Shown here one piece after another: positions 6,785-6,861 of a stretch of 6,861 bases of DNA. Source of the DNA: Paracoccaceae bacterium (GTDB lineage Bacteria > Pseudomonadota > Alphaproteobacteria > Rhodobacterales > Rhodobacteraceae). Positions within the stretch are counted from its first letter, which is position 1. Every line of letters begins with the position of its first letter. The position numbers and the translations under genes were made by a program. The notes under the pieces are model-generated. The model saw only the letters and a list, made by a program, of their open reading frames with translations. It had not been told where the DNA came from and ran no database searches. Location of the stretch: NCBI GenBank assembly GCA_002400675.1, contig NVQY01000021.1, positions 14,882 to 21,742 on the forward strand. Direction: 5' to 3'.

Positions 6785-6861
6785 CAGTCGCGGCCCCGCT
6801 GGGTTGGGTCAAGCACATCACGCAACGCATCACCGACCAGATTGAACGCCAGCGCCAGCAT
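6784..6861 (-). CDS. ABC transporter permease, DppC type (C-terminal end only)
   Basis: Only the last 25 codons and the TGA stop are in the window. The tail contains FNLVGDALRDVLDPTQRG, the closing FNxxGDxLRDxLDP signature of DppC/OppC-class permeases, where the last membrane helix meets the cytoplasm. It is in frame from the window edge to a stop that overlaps the start of the DppB-type gene by one base. The Met at the window edge is internal and not a start. The protein would be the partner of the DppB-type permease in the membrane channel. The rest of the gene, and probably the operon promoter, lie to the right. Confidence 0.85.
   Translation of the reverse strand: MLALAFNLVGDALRDVLDPTQRGRD

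Noticed and set aside
1..6861. CRISPR array, insertion sequence, tRNA or riboswitch
   Set aside because: No regularly spaced direct repeats, transposase frames, terminal repeats, cloverleaf-like segments or recognisable riboswitch cores were seen. Nearly all the sequence is accounted for by genes.

Overview
The window reads as alphaproteobacterial DNA, most likely from the Rhodobacteraceae/Roseobacter group. This is inferred from the moderately high GC, the third-position G/C preference and the style of the protein sequences; no marker gene is present to prove it. It is ordinary chromosomal metabolic DNA. I see no insertion sequence, phage gene, tRNA, rRNA or CRISPR array.

Layout. The left edge (1-56, minus) holds the first 18 codons of a LamB/YcsF-family gene (pxpA type, 5-oxoprolinase subunit A). 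A short divergent control region (57-183) carries a consensus -10 for that gene and a dyad of LysR type. It is followed by a plus-strand LysR-type regulator gene (184-1083). A convergent gap (1084-1472) contains one candidate small secreted peptide (1116-1250) and an inverted repeat, and otherwise nothing recognisable. From 1473 to the right edge, everything is one tightly packed minus-strand operon. Its transcription order is: dppC-like permease (only its 3' end is present), dppB-like permease, family-5 solute-binding protein, acetamidase/formamidase-family hydrolase, and a fused two-domain ABC ATPase. The junctions are a 1-base overlap, a 29-base gap with a good ribosome binding site, an 11-base overlap and a 4-base ATGA overlap, so the genes are almost certainly co-translated. 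The operon promoter lies beyond the right edge.

How the parts fit. The binding protein, the two permeases and the double ATPase form a complete peptide/opine/nickel-class importer. The amidase is built into the operon between the binding protein and the ATPase, so the imported compound, or a product of it, is probably an amide. The neighbouring LamB/YcsF gene belongs to the family that opens 5-oxoproline (a gamma-lactam) with ATP. A reasonable reading is a scavenging locus for amide- or lactam-type nitrogen compounds, with the LysR protein controlling at least the divergent pxpA-type gene. The substrate cannot be read from sequence, and no clearly new type of system is visible. The least explained items are the small peptide gene, the Cys/His-rich start of the amidase, and the amide/lactam gene combination.
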